From DASVTR01 sp036387475 (GTDB lineage: Bacteria; Acidobacteriota; Blastocatellia; Pyrinomonadales; Pyrinomonadaceae), in assembly GCA_036387475.1 (NCBI GenBank), contig DASVTR010000016.1, positions 1 to 64,000 on the forward strand: DNA of 64,000 nt. Direction: 5' to 3'. Made by a program: the position numbers and the translations under genes. Position 1 is the stretch's first letter; the number at the start of each line of letters is the position of its first letter. This document shows, in pieces, positions 26,024 to 34,221 of this stretch. The notes under the pieces were generated by a model that did no database searches, was not told the origin of the DNA, and saw only the letters and a program-made list of their open reading frames with translations.

Positions 26024-26500
26024 TGTTTATTACCGCTCTTTCTTTATCCGGTCGGTTAAAGTGCATTGCTTGCGAGGTGATCTTTGGAAAGAGCCTGCGC
26101 CGTGCATGTCCTGGTCGCTTTAATTTGATTGCCGTACGTTTAAATTGATGTTCAATCGAACTGCCTCGTTGCCTCTCTTCGGGCTGCGCGCCGTAGCAAA
26201 GTGAATTACGCGCGTCGCGCGCAAAGCCGATGTCCGGCGAAAGACAAAAGCGATTAGCGCAAGTGCGCCTTCAACGTGCACGCCTGCGCGCCGCCCACGC
26301 GCGCAAACACTATCCTCTAAAGGCTGCCCGGTGGTAAATTATCTGCGCCATTGCCAATATACTGCGCATCTTCCCACAAAGGAAGCGGCGCGAAAGGCGA
26401 ACTGGATGCAACCGTAGCCCTTTAACTGACGTATTGGAATAGCGTACAAGAGAGACCGAACGCAGCACATCTAGACGAGTAAAACAGTAGGCTTACGTTA
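26024..26500. other. intergenic region without recognisable gene
   Basis: This 477-nt divergent region separates the 79-residue gene from the PDZ protein. It is GC-rich in the middle (GCGCGCAAAGCC, GCGCGCAAAC) with no coding frame, tRNA, hairpin or clear promoter that I can defend. Confidence 0.4.
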
Positions 26501-27604
26501 ATGCACATCGAACCGACAAGCTCCCGTACAGAAACCAGCGGCGCTGGCGCTGTCACGATATGCCCCAATTGCCGCGCAGAGATGCCGTCCGAAATGCGTT
26601 TTTGCCGGTCTTGCGGCTTTCGTCTGGGAGAAGGAGTGGCGGAGTATACGGAGACCGTTCGCTTTGAGAAAGCTCCGGCCAGCAAGCCGCAGAGCACAGC
26701 GACGCGGGACGCTCGCGGCGCAGCCACAGTTGCGACTCCAAAGTTGAACGCTGCTGCCAGCATCAACGATTGGGGCGCGCTGGCGAGAGATGTCAAGGGC
26801 GCGGTCAAGAGCGCTGCCAATCAAATTGAACAGGAGCGGCTCAAACAGCAACAGCTAAAACAGCAGCCGATCAAAGCGAAGCGCAAACGCTCAAAATGGA
26901 TGGGCTGGATCATCGCTATTATCATCATCTCTGTGCTCAGCAGCGGCAGCTTTAGAGGCCTTTCGGGCTTGCGCAACATCATACGCGACAGCATACGCAG
27001 AAGCAGCACGAGCAGTGCTTTGCGCTCCTGGGTTGGAACGAGCACTTTCAAAAATTCCGATCAGGGAGTGACTTTCGATAATGTTGAGCCGCAGGGGTCA
27101 CCTGCTGATAAAGCCGGGTTAGTCGGCGGCGATTTGATAAAGAGTTTCGACGGCCAGCCCGTTAGAAACGCCGACGACCTCAGGAAGCTGCTCGCGGCGA
27201 CGCCAATTGGCAAGACAGTCGAAGTCGTTTACATACGCGACGGCGAGACAAAGACGACGAGGCTCACGACCGTTTCCGAAGACGAGATAGAACGGCTCGA
27301 AGACGCTGCGGACGACAGGGCGCAGGGCTACGTCGGCATCGGCAGCAGCAGCGAGCAAGTCAGTATTCCCGGCACAAAAATCTACGGCGTCCAACTCAAC
27401 AGCATACGGCGCAACAACCCTGCCTACATCGCCGGGATGCGAGACGGCGACATCGTAATTGAATTCGACGGCGTGCCGATTCGCACCTACGACGAACTGG
27501 AATCACGCACTCGGCGCGCCGCGCCGGACAGCATGGTTAAGGTCATCGTCATGCGCGGGACTGAGCGCCTAGAGATTCAAGTCAAGGTGGGCGTAGACGA
27601 TTAA
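26501..27604 (+). CDS. zinc-ribbon membrane protein with two PDZ domains
   Basis: 367 residues. An N-terminal zinc ribbon has Cys at 21, 24, 35 and 38 (CPNC, CRSC). A flexible linker and basic helical segment (KQQQLKQQPIKAKRKRSK) lead to one membrane helix at about 133-149 (WMGWIIAIIIISVLSS). Two PDZ domains follow (about 170-250 and 270-360), each with a carboxylate-loop-like motif and GLVGGDLIKSFDG or GMRDGDIVIEFDG. There is no protease domain, so the PDZ pair probably scaffolds or senses envelope proteins outside the membrane while the ribbon stays inside. Its stop overlaps the stop of the next, convergent gene. Confidence 0.88.
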   Translation: MHIEPTSSRTETSGAGAVTICPNCRAEMPSEMRFCRSCGFRLGEGVAEYTETVRFEKAPASKPQSTATRDARGAATVATPKLNAAASINDWGALARDVKGAVKSAANQIEQERLKQQQLKQQPIKAKRKRSKWMGWIIAIIIISVLSSGSFRGLSGLRNIIRDSIRRSSTSSALRSWVGTSTFKNSDQGVTFDNVEPQGSPADKAGLVGGDLIKSFDGQPVRNADDLRKLLAATPIGKTVEVVYIRDGETKTTRLTTVSEDEIERLEDAADDRAQGYVGIGSSSEQVSIPGTKIYGVQLNSIRRNNPAYIAGMRDGDIVIEFDGVPIRTYDELESRTRRAAPDSMVKVIVMRGTERLEIQVKVGVDD

Positions 27605-27939
27605 CTGCGCCCAACATATTCGCGCATTCGCGCTTCCATCTCCTGGCGCACTTCCTCTCTGTCCTCTTCCGCTTCGTCCGCCTCAAACGTTTCAAAGAGC
27701 GCGTAAGGCGTCTCGGCAATAAGACGCAACTCCCAGGCTTCGCGCCCGGCGTGTGAGGCGCGCGAAAACCACAGTGCGTCTACGGTGGATTCCTCAAGCG
27801 GCGCGTTCTCGAAAACCCGCGCAGTCGATTCATTGATCTCCGTTCGACTTTCGGGCCGCAGCAAGACGCGCCTCAATTGCCAGCCGTGCCTGCGGTAAGT
27901 GCTCAGAGTCTCAGTGAATCGCTCAAGCAGGTTCATCAA
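27601..27939 (-). CDS. hypothetical protein
   Basis: 112 residues with no signal peptide or membrane segment. The N-terminus (LLERFTETLSTYRRHGWQLR) and the central mixed alpha/beta part look folded, and the C-terminus is a highly acidic/basic helix (EADEAEEDREEVRQEMEARM). I do not recognise the family. Its TAA overlaps the stop of the convergent PDZ gene by sharing TTAA. Confidence 0.6.
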   Translation of the reverse strand: MMNLLERFTETLSTYRRHGWQLRRVLLRPESRTEINESTARVFENAPLEESTVDALWFSRASHAGREAWELRLIAETPYALFETFEADEAEEDREEVRQEMEARMREYVGRS

Positions 27940-28040
27940 TTTGTAAATCGCATGCGTGCGGCTTAAGAGAGAGGCCAGCCGTCATCAAAGGTGAAACGAC
28001 TGGCCCGATGTTTTAATCAATAATCAGTTACGGTGGCAGG

Positions 28041-28583
28041 CTATTCCACTCTTTCTGCGGTTATTTTCATCTTCCACTCGCCGCCTTCCTTGACGAAGTG
28101 ACCGATTTTCCAAACGCCCCTGACATCCTTATACTCAAGCGTCGCCGTCTCGCCGTCAATCTTCTCGTTGCGCGTTTCGAGGCTCTCCGGCATCGGAAGG
28201 TCTGGACTCTCCAGTTGTTGCTTGAGCTGGTCGTCAAGATTCTGCCCGCTCTTTTTCATGAACTCTTCCAAGCGCTGCAAATCGTCGGATGCGATTGTTC
28301 TCTTATAGCCCGCAATATCCTTATTTTTGGCGGCAGTATAGGATGCTTTCAGAACTTCGGCGGGGGAAGAGAATGTAGCAGTAGAGGCGGTCGTGCTGGT
28401 GTTTGACGTGCTGGTATTAGACGTGCTGGTGTTCGGCGCGCCCGTGTTCTTCGTTTCGGTGCTGGCGATATTAGTCGAAGTGCTTGCGGTGTTGCTATTG
28501 GTTGTCGTTTGGGAGCAGGCCGCCGAGGCGAGCGCGATGGCGATTAGCGCGGCGAGCATTGAAATATTCTGTCGTCTCTTCAT
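28041..28583 (-). CDS. lipoprotein with Ser/Thr/Asn-rich linker and NTF2-like domain
   Basis: 180 residues. The lipobox ASAAC puts the lipidated Cys at residue 23. A low-complexity linker of repeated NTSTS units follows (about 25-70), then a domain beginning FSSPAEVLKASYTAAKNKDI and ending HFVKEGGEWKMKITAE. This has the shape of an NTF2/SnoaL-like or DUF4878-type fold. Related architectures recur in the window at 39679-40290 and 31176-32105. It is probably an envelope protein; the ligand is unknown. Confidence 0.78.
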   Translation of the reverse strand: MKRRQNISMLAALIAIALASAACSQTTTNSNTASTSTNIASTETKNTGAPNTSTSNTSTSNTSTTASTATFSSPAEVLKASYTAAKNKDIAGYKRTIASDDLQRLEEFMKKSGQNLDDQLKQQLESPDLPMPESLETRNEKIDGETATLEYKDVRGVWKIGHFVKEGGEWKMKITAERVE

Positions 28584-28637
28584 CTGTTATTCCTCATGCG
28601 CGGAAACTTTGTTTGACCTTACAGGCCACAGCCCATT

Positions 28638-29816
28638 ATGATTCGCTTGCCGCTAGAGAGCAAACCGCCATCCACGCGGCTTCAATTGAGGACGAGATTT
28701 CTCGTCCCGGAGAAAACGCGCCAGCCAGATTTCCGCTTCGTTAACGAGCGCTTCATGTTTTTAGATAAATTCGCCCCCCGAAAGCCAACAGGCTCGCGCG
28801 CAAGCCACACGCGAGGCATGAAAGGTCTGGCCGTCATCTGCACGATGCTGCTGATGACCGCTTTCCTGTGGCTTGTCTTCGGCTGGACGCAGGCGCGCGA
28901 AAGTGCTGCCGACCAAAAATTGCCAAGGGGTGAAACGAGCAAGACAAAGAATCTGGTTCAGATGTCCGAGATTAAAATGGATCAGAAGAAGAAGGACAAT
29001 AAAAATACGTCGCCGTTTTATATGGCTCTGGACGAGGCGCTCTCCCTGCGCGGAACGAAGCTCAAGGACGTTTGCGACTTGAGAAACCCCGTCGCACGGC
29101 GCGTGCTGGAAGACTACGGCGCGATGTTTCTGGCAAACGAGACGGTGCTGCCGCCGCCCACGTGCGTTTTCAACAGCCAGAAAGAGGTTGATGAATTTCA
29201 AAACGAGGCGGGCTTTACGCTGGCGCTCATCGGCGGCGACGAAATCGAATTGCAACCGGCGGCGATGGCTGCCCTGCTCGCAGCACGCGAGGAAGCGCGC
29301 AAAGCAGGTCTGGACATTACTCCGCGCGACGGCACCGAAGCCGCGCGACGCAGCTTTGCTGACACGGAGCGGCTCTGGGCCACGCGCTTTCTGCCCGCGC
29401 TCGTACACTGGCAAAAACTCGGACGCCTCTCACGCGAGCAGGTCGCACGCCTGCGACGCCTTTCGCTCAAAGATCAAGTCCGCGAAGTCTTAGAGCTTGA
29501 AAAGAGCGGCATCTATTTCAGCACGGATTTTTCGAAATCCATTCTCTATTCCATCGCCGCTCCGGGAACGTCGCAGCACATAGCGATGCTTGCGCTCGAC
29601 GTAGACCAGTTTGCAAACGAGCGCGTGCGGCGCATCCTCACACGCCACGGCTGGTTTCAAACCGTCAAGAGCGACCTTCCGCATTTCACTTTTCTCGGCC
29701 TCGCGGAGAAAGATTTACCCTCGCGTGGCCTCCGCTCCGTCAAATCCGGGGCGCAGCTATTCTGGATACCAAACGTCAAGGAAAACGATGAAGTCGGAAC
29801 GATGAACGATGAATGA
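28638..29816 (+). CDS. putative M15-like (VanY-type) D,D-carboxypeptidase, membrane anchored
   Basis: Up to 392 residues. The C-terminal domain has SQHIAMLALDVD (His and Asp zinc ligands) and SDLPHFTFLG (third His), as in VanY/M15 peptidases that trim peptidoglycan stems. The match is partial, so this is a motif-level call. A single hydrophobic segment (LAVICTMLLMTAFLWLVFG) follows Met61 at 28818, which may be the true start; ATG 28755 is another option, and upstream codons look non-native. The last eleven residues (ENDEVGTMNDE) are encoded by a heptamer repeat arm. Confidence 0.7.
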   Translation: MIRLPLESKPPSTRLQLRTRFLVPEKTRQPDFRFVNERFMFLDKFAPRKPTGSRASHTRGMKGLAVICTMLLMTAFLWLVFGWTQARESAADQKLPRGETSKTKNLVQMSEIKMDQKKKDNKNTSPFYMALDEALSLRGTKLKDVCDLRNPVARRVLEDYGAMFLANETVLPPPTCVFNSQKEVDEFQNEAGFTLALIGGDEIELQPAAMAALLAAREEARKAGLDITPRDGTEAARRSFADTERLWATRFLPALVHWQKLGRLSREQVARLRRLSLKDQVREVLELEKSGIYFSTDFSKSILYSIAAPGTSQHIAMLALDVDQFANERVRRILTRHGWFQTVKSDLPHFTFLGLAEKDLPSRGLRSVKSGAQLFWIPNVKENDEVGTMNDE

Positions 29817-29864
29817 CAGACTTGTTCTTGATAGTTCATCCTTCATCGTTCCTACTTCCGACTT
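29784..29864. repeat. heptamer-phased inverted repeat (AACGATG type), overlapping a gene end
   Basis: The left arm consists of 7-nt units AACGATG/AAGTCGG/AACGATG and encodes the last codons and stop (29814-29816) of the M15-like gene. The right arm (29834-29863) carries complementary units TTCATCC/TTCATCG/TTCCTAC. The same motif recurs at 32119, 34033 and 36466. Confidence 0.85.
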
Positions 29865-29888
29865 GCTCTTTAAGGAGAACCCCTACAG

Positions 29889-30590
29889 ATGACATTCTGC
29901 ACCAACTGCGGTCAACAAAACGATGATACGGCGCGCGCCTGTACCAACTGCGGAAGTCCGCTCGGCTCAAGTGCGTCGGGCGGCCAGAATCCCTATCAGC
30001 CGACGGGTGGGCCTTCGTCTTACCCGCCGTCCGGCTCAGCGCCTTACCCTCCGACGGGTGCGCCGCCGACCAACCCTTATGGCACGCAGCAGCCGCCGCC
30101 TTACGGTAGTCCGGGCTACAGCGACCCGTATGCCAATCAACCTTACGGCACTCCCGGTTATGGCAATCAGCCTTACGGGATGCAACCGGGCGGCTTTCAG
30201 GGTGGCTACGCGAGCAGCGGATTGATGTCCGTCGGCGAGAAACGCGACCCGTTAATGGTCATCGTCTTTACTTTCCTGACCTGCGGCATCTACGGCATCT
30301 GGTGGATGGTCACGTATGGCAACGAAGTTAAAAACTCGCTTGGACGACAGGATTTGAATCCGGGCATGGACTTGGTGCTCGGCATCATTACCTGCGGCAT
30401 CTGGAGCACCATCGCCTTCTGGTACAAATACCCGAAGCTGATTATGGAGATGCAGCAGCGCGTCGGATTGCCGCCCAACGACATCTCGACGACAACACTA
30501 TTGCTCGGCATCTTTTTCGCCCCTGCCGCTCTCTACATCGTTCAGAGCGAGTTGAACAAAATCTGGGATGCTGCCGGCGGCAGAAGATGA
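29889..30590 (+). CDS. zinc-ribbon, Pro/Gly/Tyr-rich, DUF4234 membrane protein
   Basis: 233 residues. The zinc ribbon has Cys 4, 7, 18 and 21 (CTNC, CTNC). A disordered region of about 85 residues made of PYG/PPTG repeats follows, then a DUF4234-type membrane part with helices around VIVFTFLTCGIYGIWWMV and LVLGIITCGIWSTIAFWY. The repeated TCGIxxIWW motif is typical of the family. The ribosome-binding site AAGGAG lies just upstream. It overlaps the next gene by 4 nt (ATGA), suggesting a two-gene unit. Molecular role not known. Confidence 0.88.
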   Translation: MTFCTNCGQQNDDTARACTNCGSPLGSSASGGQNPYQPTGGPSSYPPSGSAPYPPTGAPPTNPYGTQQPPPYGSPGYSDPYANQPYGTPGYGNQPYGMQPGGFQGGYASSGLMSVGEKRDPLMVIVFTFLTCGIYGIWWMVTYGNEVKNSLGRQDLNPGMDLVLGIITCGIWSTIAFWYKYPKLIMEMQQRVGLPPNDISTTTLLLGIFFAPAALYIVQSELNKIWDAAGGRR

Positions 30591-31081
30591 GCACGACTCT
30601 CAACATCCGTCAGCAGGAAGCCGCAAGCAGTGAGCAGCAAGGACGCGTTCCGCTTGCTGCTCACTGCTCATCGCTTACTGCTAACTCCAAGGCAGCGCGT
30701 GGGCGAGCATGGCTTGTGTTGCTGGGGCTGACAGCGATGTTTGTCGTCGCCGCGCTCTGGCGTCCGCCGGACGAATCGCAGTGGGTGTTGTGCCCGTTTC
30801 GCGCTCTGACGCATTATCCGTGTCCGGGCTGCGGGATGACACGTGCTTTCTGTGCGTTGGCCCACTTTGAGTTCTGGCGTGCCATCAAGTTCAACGCGCT
30901 CAGCCCGCTGTTGTTTCTCGCGGCGCTCCTTATCTGGGCACGCGCGGCAGCCACCGTCTTCCGGCTTGAGCGCCTGCGCATCCTTCTCGCACGACTGCCG
31001 CGCCCCACGCCCCTTGCTGCCAAGCTCACGCTCGCGCTCGTAATGGCATGGTGGGCTGTGCGGCTGGCCGGAGGATTTTAA
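30587..31081 (+). CDS. DUF2752 membrane protein
   Basis: 164 residues. The DUF2752 signature is CPFRALTHYPCPGCGMTRAF, flanked by hydrophobic helices (AWLVLLGLTAMFVVAALW before it, LSPLLFLAALLIWA after). The cysteine-rich loop may bind metal or be redox-active. The first 35 residues, up to about TANSKA, are encoded by a heptamer inverted repeat and look unrelated to the family. Either the gene uses the overlapping ATGA start and carries this tail, or an internal start is used. Confidence 0.82.
   Translation: MSTTLNIRQQEAASSEQQGRVPLAAHCSSLTANSKAARGRAWLVLLGLTAMFVVAALWRPPDESQWVLCPFRALTHYPCPGCGMTRAFCALAHFEFWRAIKFNALSPLLFLAALLIWARAAATVFRLERLRILLARLPRPTPLAAKLTLALVMAWWAVRLAGGF
30610..30688. repeat. 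heptamer-phased inverted repeat inside a coding start
   Basis: The right part holds 7-nt units CTGCTCA/CTGCTCA/TCGCTTA/CTGCTAA. The left part has the complementary GCAGTGAGCAGCAAG. Both lie within the first codons of the DUF2752 gene. Confidence 0.75.
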
Positions 31082-31085
31082 TAAA

Positions 31086-31167
31086 GCAGAAGTCAGAATC
31101 CGGAATTCAGAATACCAGGCTGCAACCGCTTTTATTCCGATTCTTTCTTCTGGCTTCTGACTCCTGC
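31086..31167. repeat. heptamer-phased inverted repeat (CAGAAGT type)
   Basis: The left arm has units AGAAGTC, AGAATCC and GGAATTC. The right arm contains complementary ATTCCGATTC, TTCTGGC and TTCTGAC. It lies between the DUF2752 gene and the following zinc-ribbon gene and is closely related to the element at 25686-25786. Confidence 0.75.
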
Positions 31168-31175
31168 CCTTACTT

Positions 31176-32105
31176 ATGAAACGTTGTCCGGCCTGCCAGA
31201 GCACTTACGCCGACGATTCGCTTCGCTTCTGCTTGCAGGACGGCGCGACGTTAGAGCACTTGAGTGCGAACGCCTCTGATGATTACAAGACGTTAGTGCT
31301 GCCCGAAAATACTGCGGGACGCGAATTACCGCCGACGGAAAAGTTAAACTTCGGAGCGGGAGCAACGGCGTCTCCGCGCCCCGCGCCGCCGACCGCTCCG
31401 CACAGACCGCGCGACACCAATCCCATCACCGAACATGCCATCACGGGCCAGCCGAAAACACGCAGCACCGCTTCAATCGTCGGCCTCACGGCCTTAGCCA
31501 CTATCCTGCTGCTGGCGCTCGGCGGCCTCAGCGCGTGGCTACTATTGAGAGACAGAACCGATAACACTCAGCGCAACGACAACGCCGGAAACGTCAGCGA
31601 GAAACGCGGCGGCGAGAATCAGAACAACATGCTGCCCAACAGCAACACCCGGCAGACTCCTAACACAAACGGCGCTTCCTCTCCATCGCCCACTCCGACA
31701 CCTACTTCAACGCCGACGCCGAGTACGTCGGTGGAAGAGAGAGAAGTGCGCGCTGCTCTCAACGGTTGGTTGTCAAGCTTTAGAGCGAGAGACATTGACG
31801 AATACATGGCCCACTACGCAAGCGTGCTGGAGGCTTACTATCTGGCCCGCAACGTCAGCGTCGAAAGAGTGCGTGTGGATAAGGAGCGCGCGTTTGCGAA
31901 ATATACGACGATAGAGGTGTGGCTAAGCGACGTGCGTGTTCAAGTCGATCCTTCGGGCGTGCGCGCCGTAGCGCTCTTTAATAAGTCTTATCGTTTTACC
32001 AGCGATGGCGCGAACCCTTATGTCGGCTCCGGCCTCAATCGCTTCACCTTTAGAAAGATCGGCGGCCAGTGGCTCATCACCGGCGAAGAAGATTTATCGC
32101 ACTGA
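31176..32105 (+). CDS. zinc-ribbon-like, single-pass membrane protein with NTF2-like C-terminal domain
   Basis: 309 residues. The N-terminal MKRCPACQSTYADDSLRFCL has three of the usual four ribbon cysteines (C4, C7, C19), a degenerate form. One membrane helix lies at about 108-128 (IVGLTALATILLLALGG). A Thr/Pro/Ser-rich linker follows, then from about residue 185 a SnoaL/NTF2-like domain (ALNGWLSSFRARDIDEYMAH, ending FRKIGGQWLITGEED). The topology places the NTF2 domain outside the cytoplasmic membrane. It may belong functionally with the kinase gene downstream. Confidence 0.82.
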   Translation: MKRCPACQSTYADDSLRFCLQDGATLEHLSANASDDYKTLVLPENTAGRELPPTEKLNFGAGATASPRPAPPTAPHRPRDTNPITEHAITGQPKTRSTASIVGLTALATILLLALGGLSAWLLLRDRTDNTQRNDNAGNVSEKRGGENQNNMLPNSNTRQTPNTNGASSPSPTPTPTSTPTPSTSVEEREVRAALNGWLSSFRARDIDEYMAHYASVLEAYYLARNVSVERVRVDKERAFAKYTTIEVWLSDVRVQVDPSGVRAVALFNKSYRFTSDGANPYVGSGLNRFTFRKIGGQWLITGEEDLSH

Positions 32106-32419
32106 AAGCAATGGAGGTGAAACGATGAACGCGGAACGATGAACGCGGAATAAAAGACAAACTGCTTGACAGTTCATCGTTCCGCGTTCCTATTTCATCG
32201 TTTCTTTTCCGCCACTTTTCCTTTTACCTTTTGCCTTTCTTGGTGCTACACTGCGCAGGTATCCGGCACTGTTGCCTGTCGCCGGATACGCCCCTCTCCT
32301 GTAACAGCAAGGGCAGACCAAAATAAAAGAAGCTTAACTCGCGCCGCACGACACGCGCCGTTCCCCGCGCCGTAGCGCTGTTCGAGCGACCCTTTAGTCT
32401 CTGAAAGAAGGGCCTCGTT
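32106..32419 (+). promoter_or_regulatory. leader region of the Ser/Thr kinase gene with a hairpin
   Basis: After the heptamer repeat at 32119-32204, GTATCCGGC (32259-32267) and GCCGGATAC (32281-32289) form a perfect 9-bp stem with a 13-nt loop, about 130 nt before the kinase start. It could be an mRNA hairpin or an operator. No riboswitch class is recognisable and the promoter is not clear. Confidence 0.4.
32119..32204. repeat. heptamer-phased inverted repeat (AACGATG type)
   Basis: The left arm repeats AACGATG and AACGCGG alternately with a strict 7-nt period. The right arm repeats TTCATCG, TTCCGCG and TTCCTAT. The outer ends GAAACGATGAA and TTCATCGTTTC are perfectly complementary. Confidence 0.85.
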
Positions 32420-34021
32420 ATGGATGTCCCCCACATTATCGCCGGACGATTTCGCATCGAATGTGAAATCGGGACGGGCGGAATGGGCACTGTCTACCGT
32501 GCCACACACCTTGGCCTCGAACGCCCCGTCGCCGTCAAGATTATCAAACCAGAGTTTGCCGCCGATCAGGACGTAGCCGACCGCTTTATGCGCGAGGCGC
32601 GGACGATGGCAAAGCTCCGCCACCCGCACGCCGCGATGATCTTCGACGCGGGCAACCTGCCCGACGGTCGCCACTTCATCGTCATGGAGTTTGTCGAAGG
32701 CCGTACGCTCTCCGAGATACAGGCGCGCGAAGGACGCTTTACGCCCGAACGCGCCGTCCGCATCGCCGCAGACATTTGCGACGTGCTCTCGGAAGCGCAT
32801 CAACTCGGCATCATCCACCGCGACCTCAAGCCGTCGAACATCATGCTCAACGACCGTGGCATCTGCGTGCTCGATTTCGGCGTCGCTAAAGTGCTGACCG
32901 GCGCGGACGCCACCGCGACGCACGCGACCACAGGCTCAGGCGTCATCGTCGGAACTCCTCGTTACATGTCGCCCGAACAATGTTTGGGCCAAAGCGTCGG
33001 CGCGCGTTCAGACCTTTACAGTCTCGGCGTGCTGCTCTACGAGATGCTGACCGGGCGACCGCCCTTTGTTGACGCCCTGCAATCTGCCGTGCTCGTCAAG
33101 CAGGCGACAGCCGCGCCTCCGCCGCTGCCGCAACTGCGGCCCGATGTGCCGCGCGCACTCGCCGTCGCCATTCACACGCTGCTCGCCAAGCGTCCCGAAA
33201 ACCGTCCGCAGAATGCAGAGGCCGCGCGCAAGCTTTTGGAAAAGAGCATCGTCCGCCCACCGCAGACCTTGAGCGAGGAACAGCCGTTCTCCGGAACAGT
33301 CGCCGCACTCAATATGTCCAGCCGCAGCGTTGTCTTTCGCGCCGTCGCGCCCGTCGCGCTCATCGCCGTGCTTGGCCTTGCGCTGCTCAGTTGGGGACGC
33401 AGCGGACAGACCGCGCCCGCGCCCGCTGCCGCCTTGAACGACGAAACGCCCGCGCGCACCAACAGCACCGCCTCGCGCGATTCAACATATTACGCAGCAC
33501 CGCCGCCAGTTACACTGCCGCCGCAACAGCCGTCGCAGCCGCTTCCAAGCCTTGAGGCGGCGCGGCAGATTGCCCGCTCAGTTTCGCAAGGCACGCTCAG
33601 CGACGTGCGTGTCTTAAAGACTGAACGCGACGCGGCGATTGTCGCCCTGCATGATGAACGGCGCGAAGGTAACTCACACATATTCGCGCTCGAACGCAAG
33701 GGAGCGCAATATCATGTGGCGGCGAAGGCAGCGCTCGACGCGCCGGATTTTCGCGGCGCGACGTGGACTGCCGAAGCGCTAGACGTTGACGGCGATGGCT
33801 ACGACGAAGTGCTCTACGCGGGGACAAATCCCCGCAAGTTTGCCGCCGACCGCCGCCTCGTGCTTTATGTTCCACGCACGCGCCAGTCTTACGCGCTCCG
33901 CGTCGAAAATCGAAGCGGCGGCCAAAAGCCATCGCGCATTACTCTTTCGCCCAACGCGCAGACGCGCGCGGCCACGCCCTACCGCGCAGCGCTACAGCAA
34001 CACGCCACGACAAGCAAGTAG
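32420..34021 (+). CDS. eukaryotic-type Ser/Thr protein kinase with extracytoplasmic domain
   Basis: 533 residues. The kinase domain covers residues 10-275: glycine loop GTGGMG at 18-23, ATP-binding Lys40 in VAVK, catalytic loop IIHRDLKPSN, DFG in VLDFGVAK, and the GTPRYMSPEQ activation-segment end. A membrane helix (VAPVALIAVLGLALLSWG) follows near 305-322. The C-terminal part includes a calcium-loop-like DVDGDGYDEVLYAG, as in FG-GAP/VCBS-type repeats. It is probably a transmembrane sensor kinase reading the periplasm. Zinc-ribbon membrane proteins surround it. Confidence 0.93.
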   Translation: MDVPHIIAGRFRIECEIGTGGMGTVYRATHLGLERPVAVKIIKPEFAADQDVADRFMREARTMAKLRHPHAAMIFDAGNLPDGRHFIVMEFVEGRTLSEIQAREGRFTPERAVRIAADICDVLSEAHQLGIIHRDLKPSNIMLNDRGICVLDFGVAKVLTGADATATHATTGSGVIVGTPRYMSPEQCLGQSVGARSDLYSLGVLLYEMLTGRPPFVDALQSAVLVKQATAAPPPLPQLRPDVPRALAVAIHTLLAKRPENRPQNAEAARKLLEKSIVRPPQTLSEEQPFSGTVAALNMSSRSVVFRAVAPVALIAVLGLALLSWGRSGQTAPAPAAALNDETPARTNSTASRDSTYYAAPPPVTLPPQQPSQPLPSLEAARQIARSVSQGTLSDVRVLKTERDAAIVALHDERREGNSHIFALERKGAQYHVAAKAALDAPDFRGATWTAEALDVDGDGYDEVLYAGTNPRKFAADRRLVLYVPRTRQSYALRVENRSGGQKPSRITLSPNAQTRAATPYRAALQQHATTSK

Positions 34022-34032
34022 AAAGCAGGAAC

Positions 34033-34092
34033 GCAACAACGATGAAGGCGTGGCGATTCAACCTTGAATCGCCACGCCTTCATCGTTGTTGC
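34033..34092. repeat. 60-nt near-perfect palindrome (AACGATG type)
   Basis: Positions 34033-34061 and 34064-34092 are perfect reverse complements (29 bp) separated by CC. The outer part contains AACGATG, the heptamer shared with neighbouring elements. It lies just after the kinase stop and is probably also its terminator. Confidence 0.9.
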
Positions 34093-34221
34093 CTTTCTGC
34101 TTCATCGTTTTATTTCATCCTCCACAATTGCTTTTACACTATCGGCCATGCCAAGATAGGCGGCGTTTTGGCCCGCTTGGCCCATCTTAATTTTCGTTGG
34201 CGTGGTTCACGTTCTCAGTTG

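Noticed and set aside
26024..26500. tRNA or small-RNA gene in the larger intergenic gaps
   Set aside because: No T-loop GGTTCGAnTCC-like box or cloverleaf could be built here or in the other gaps over 300 nt.
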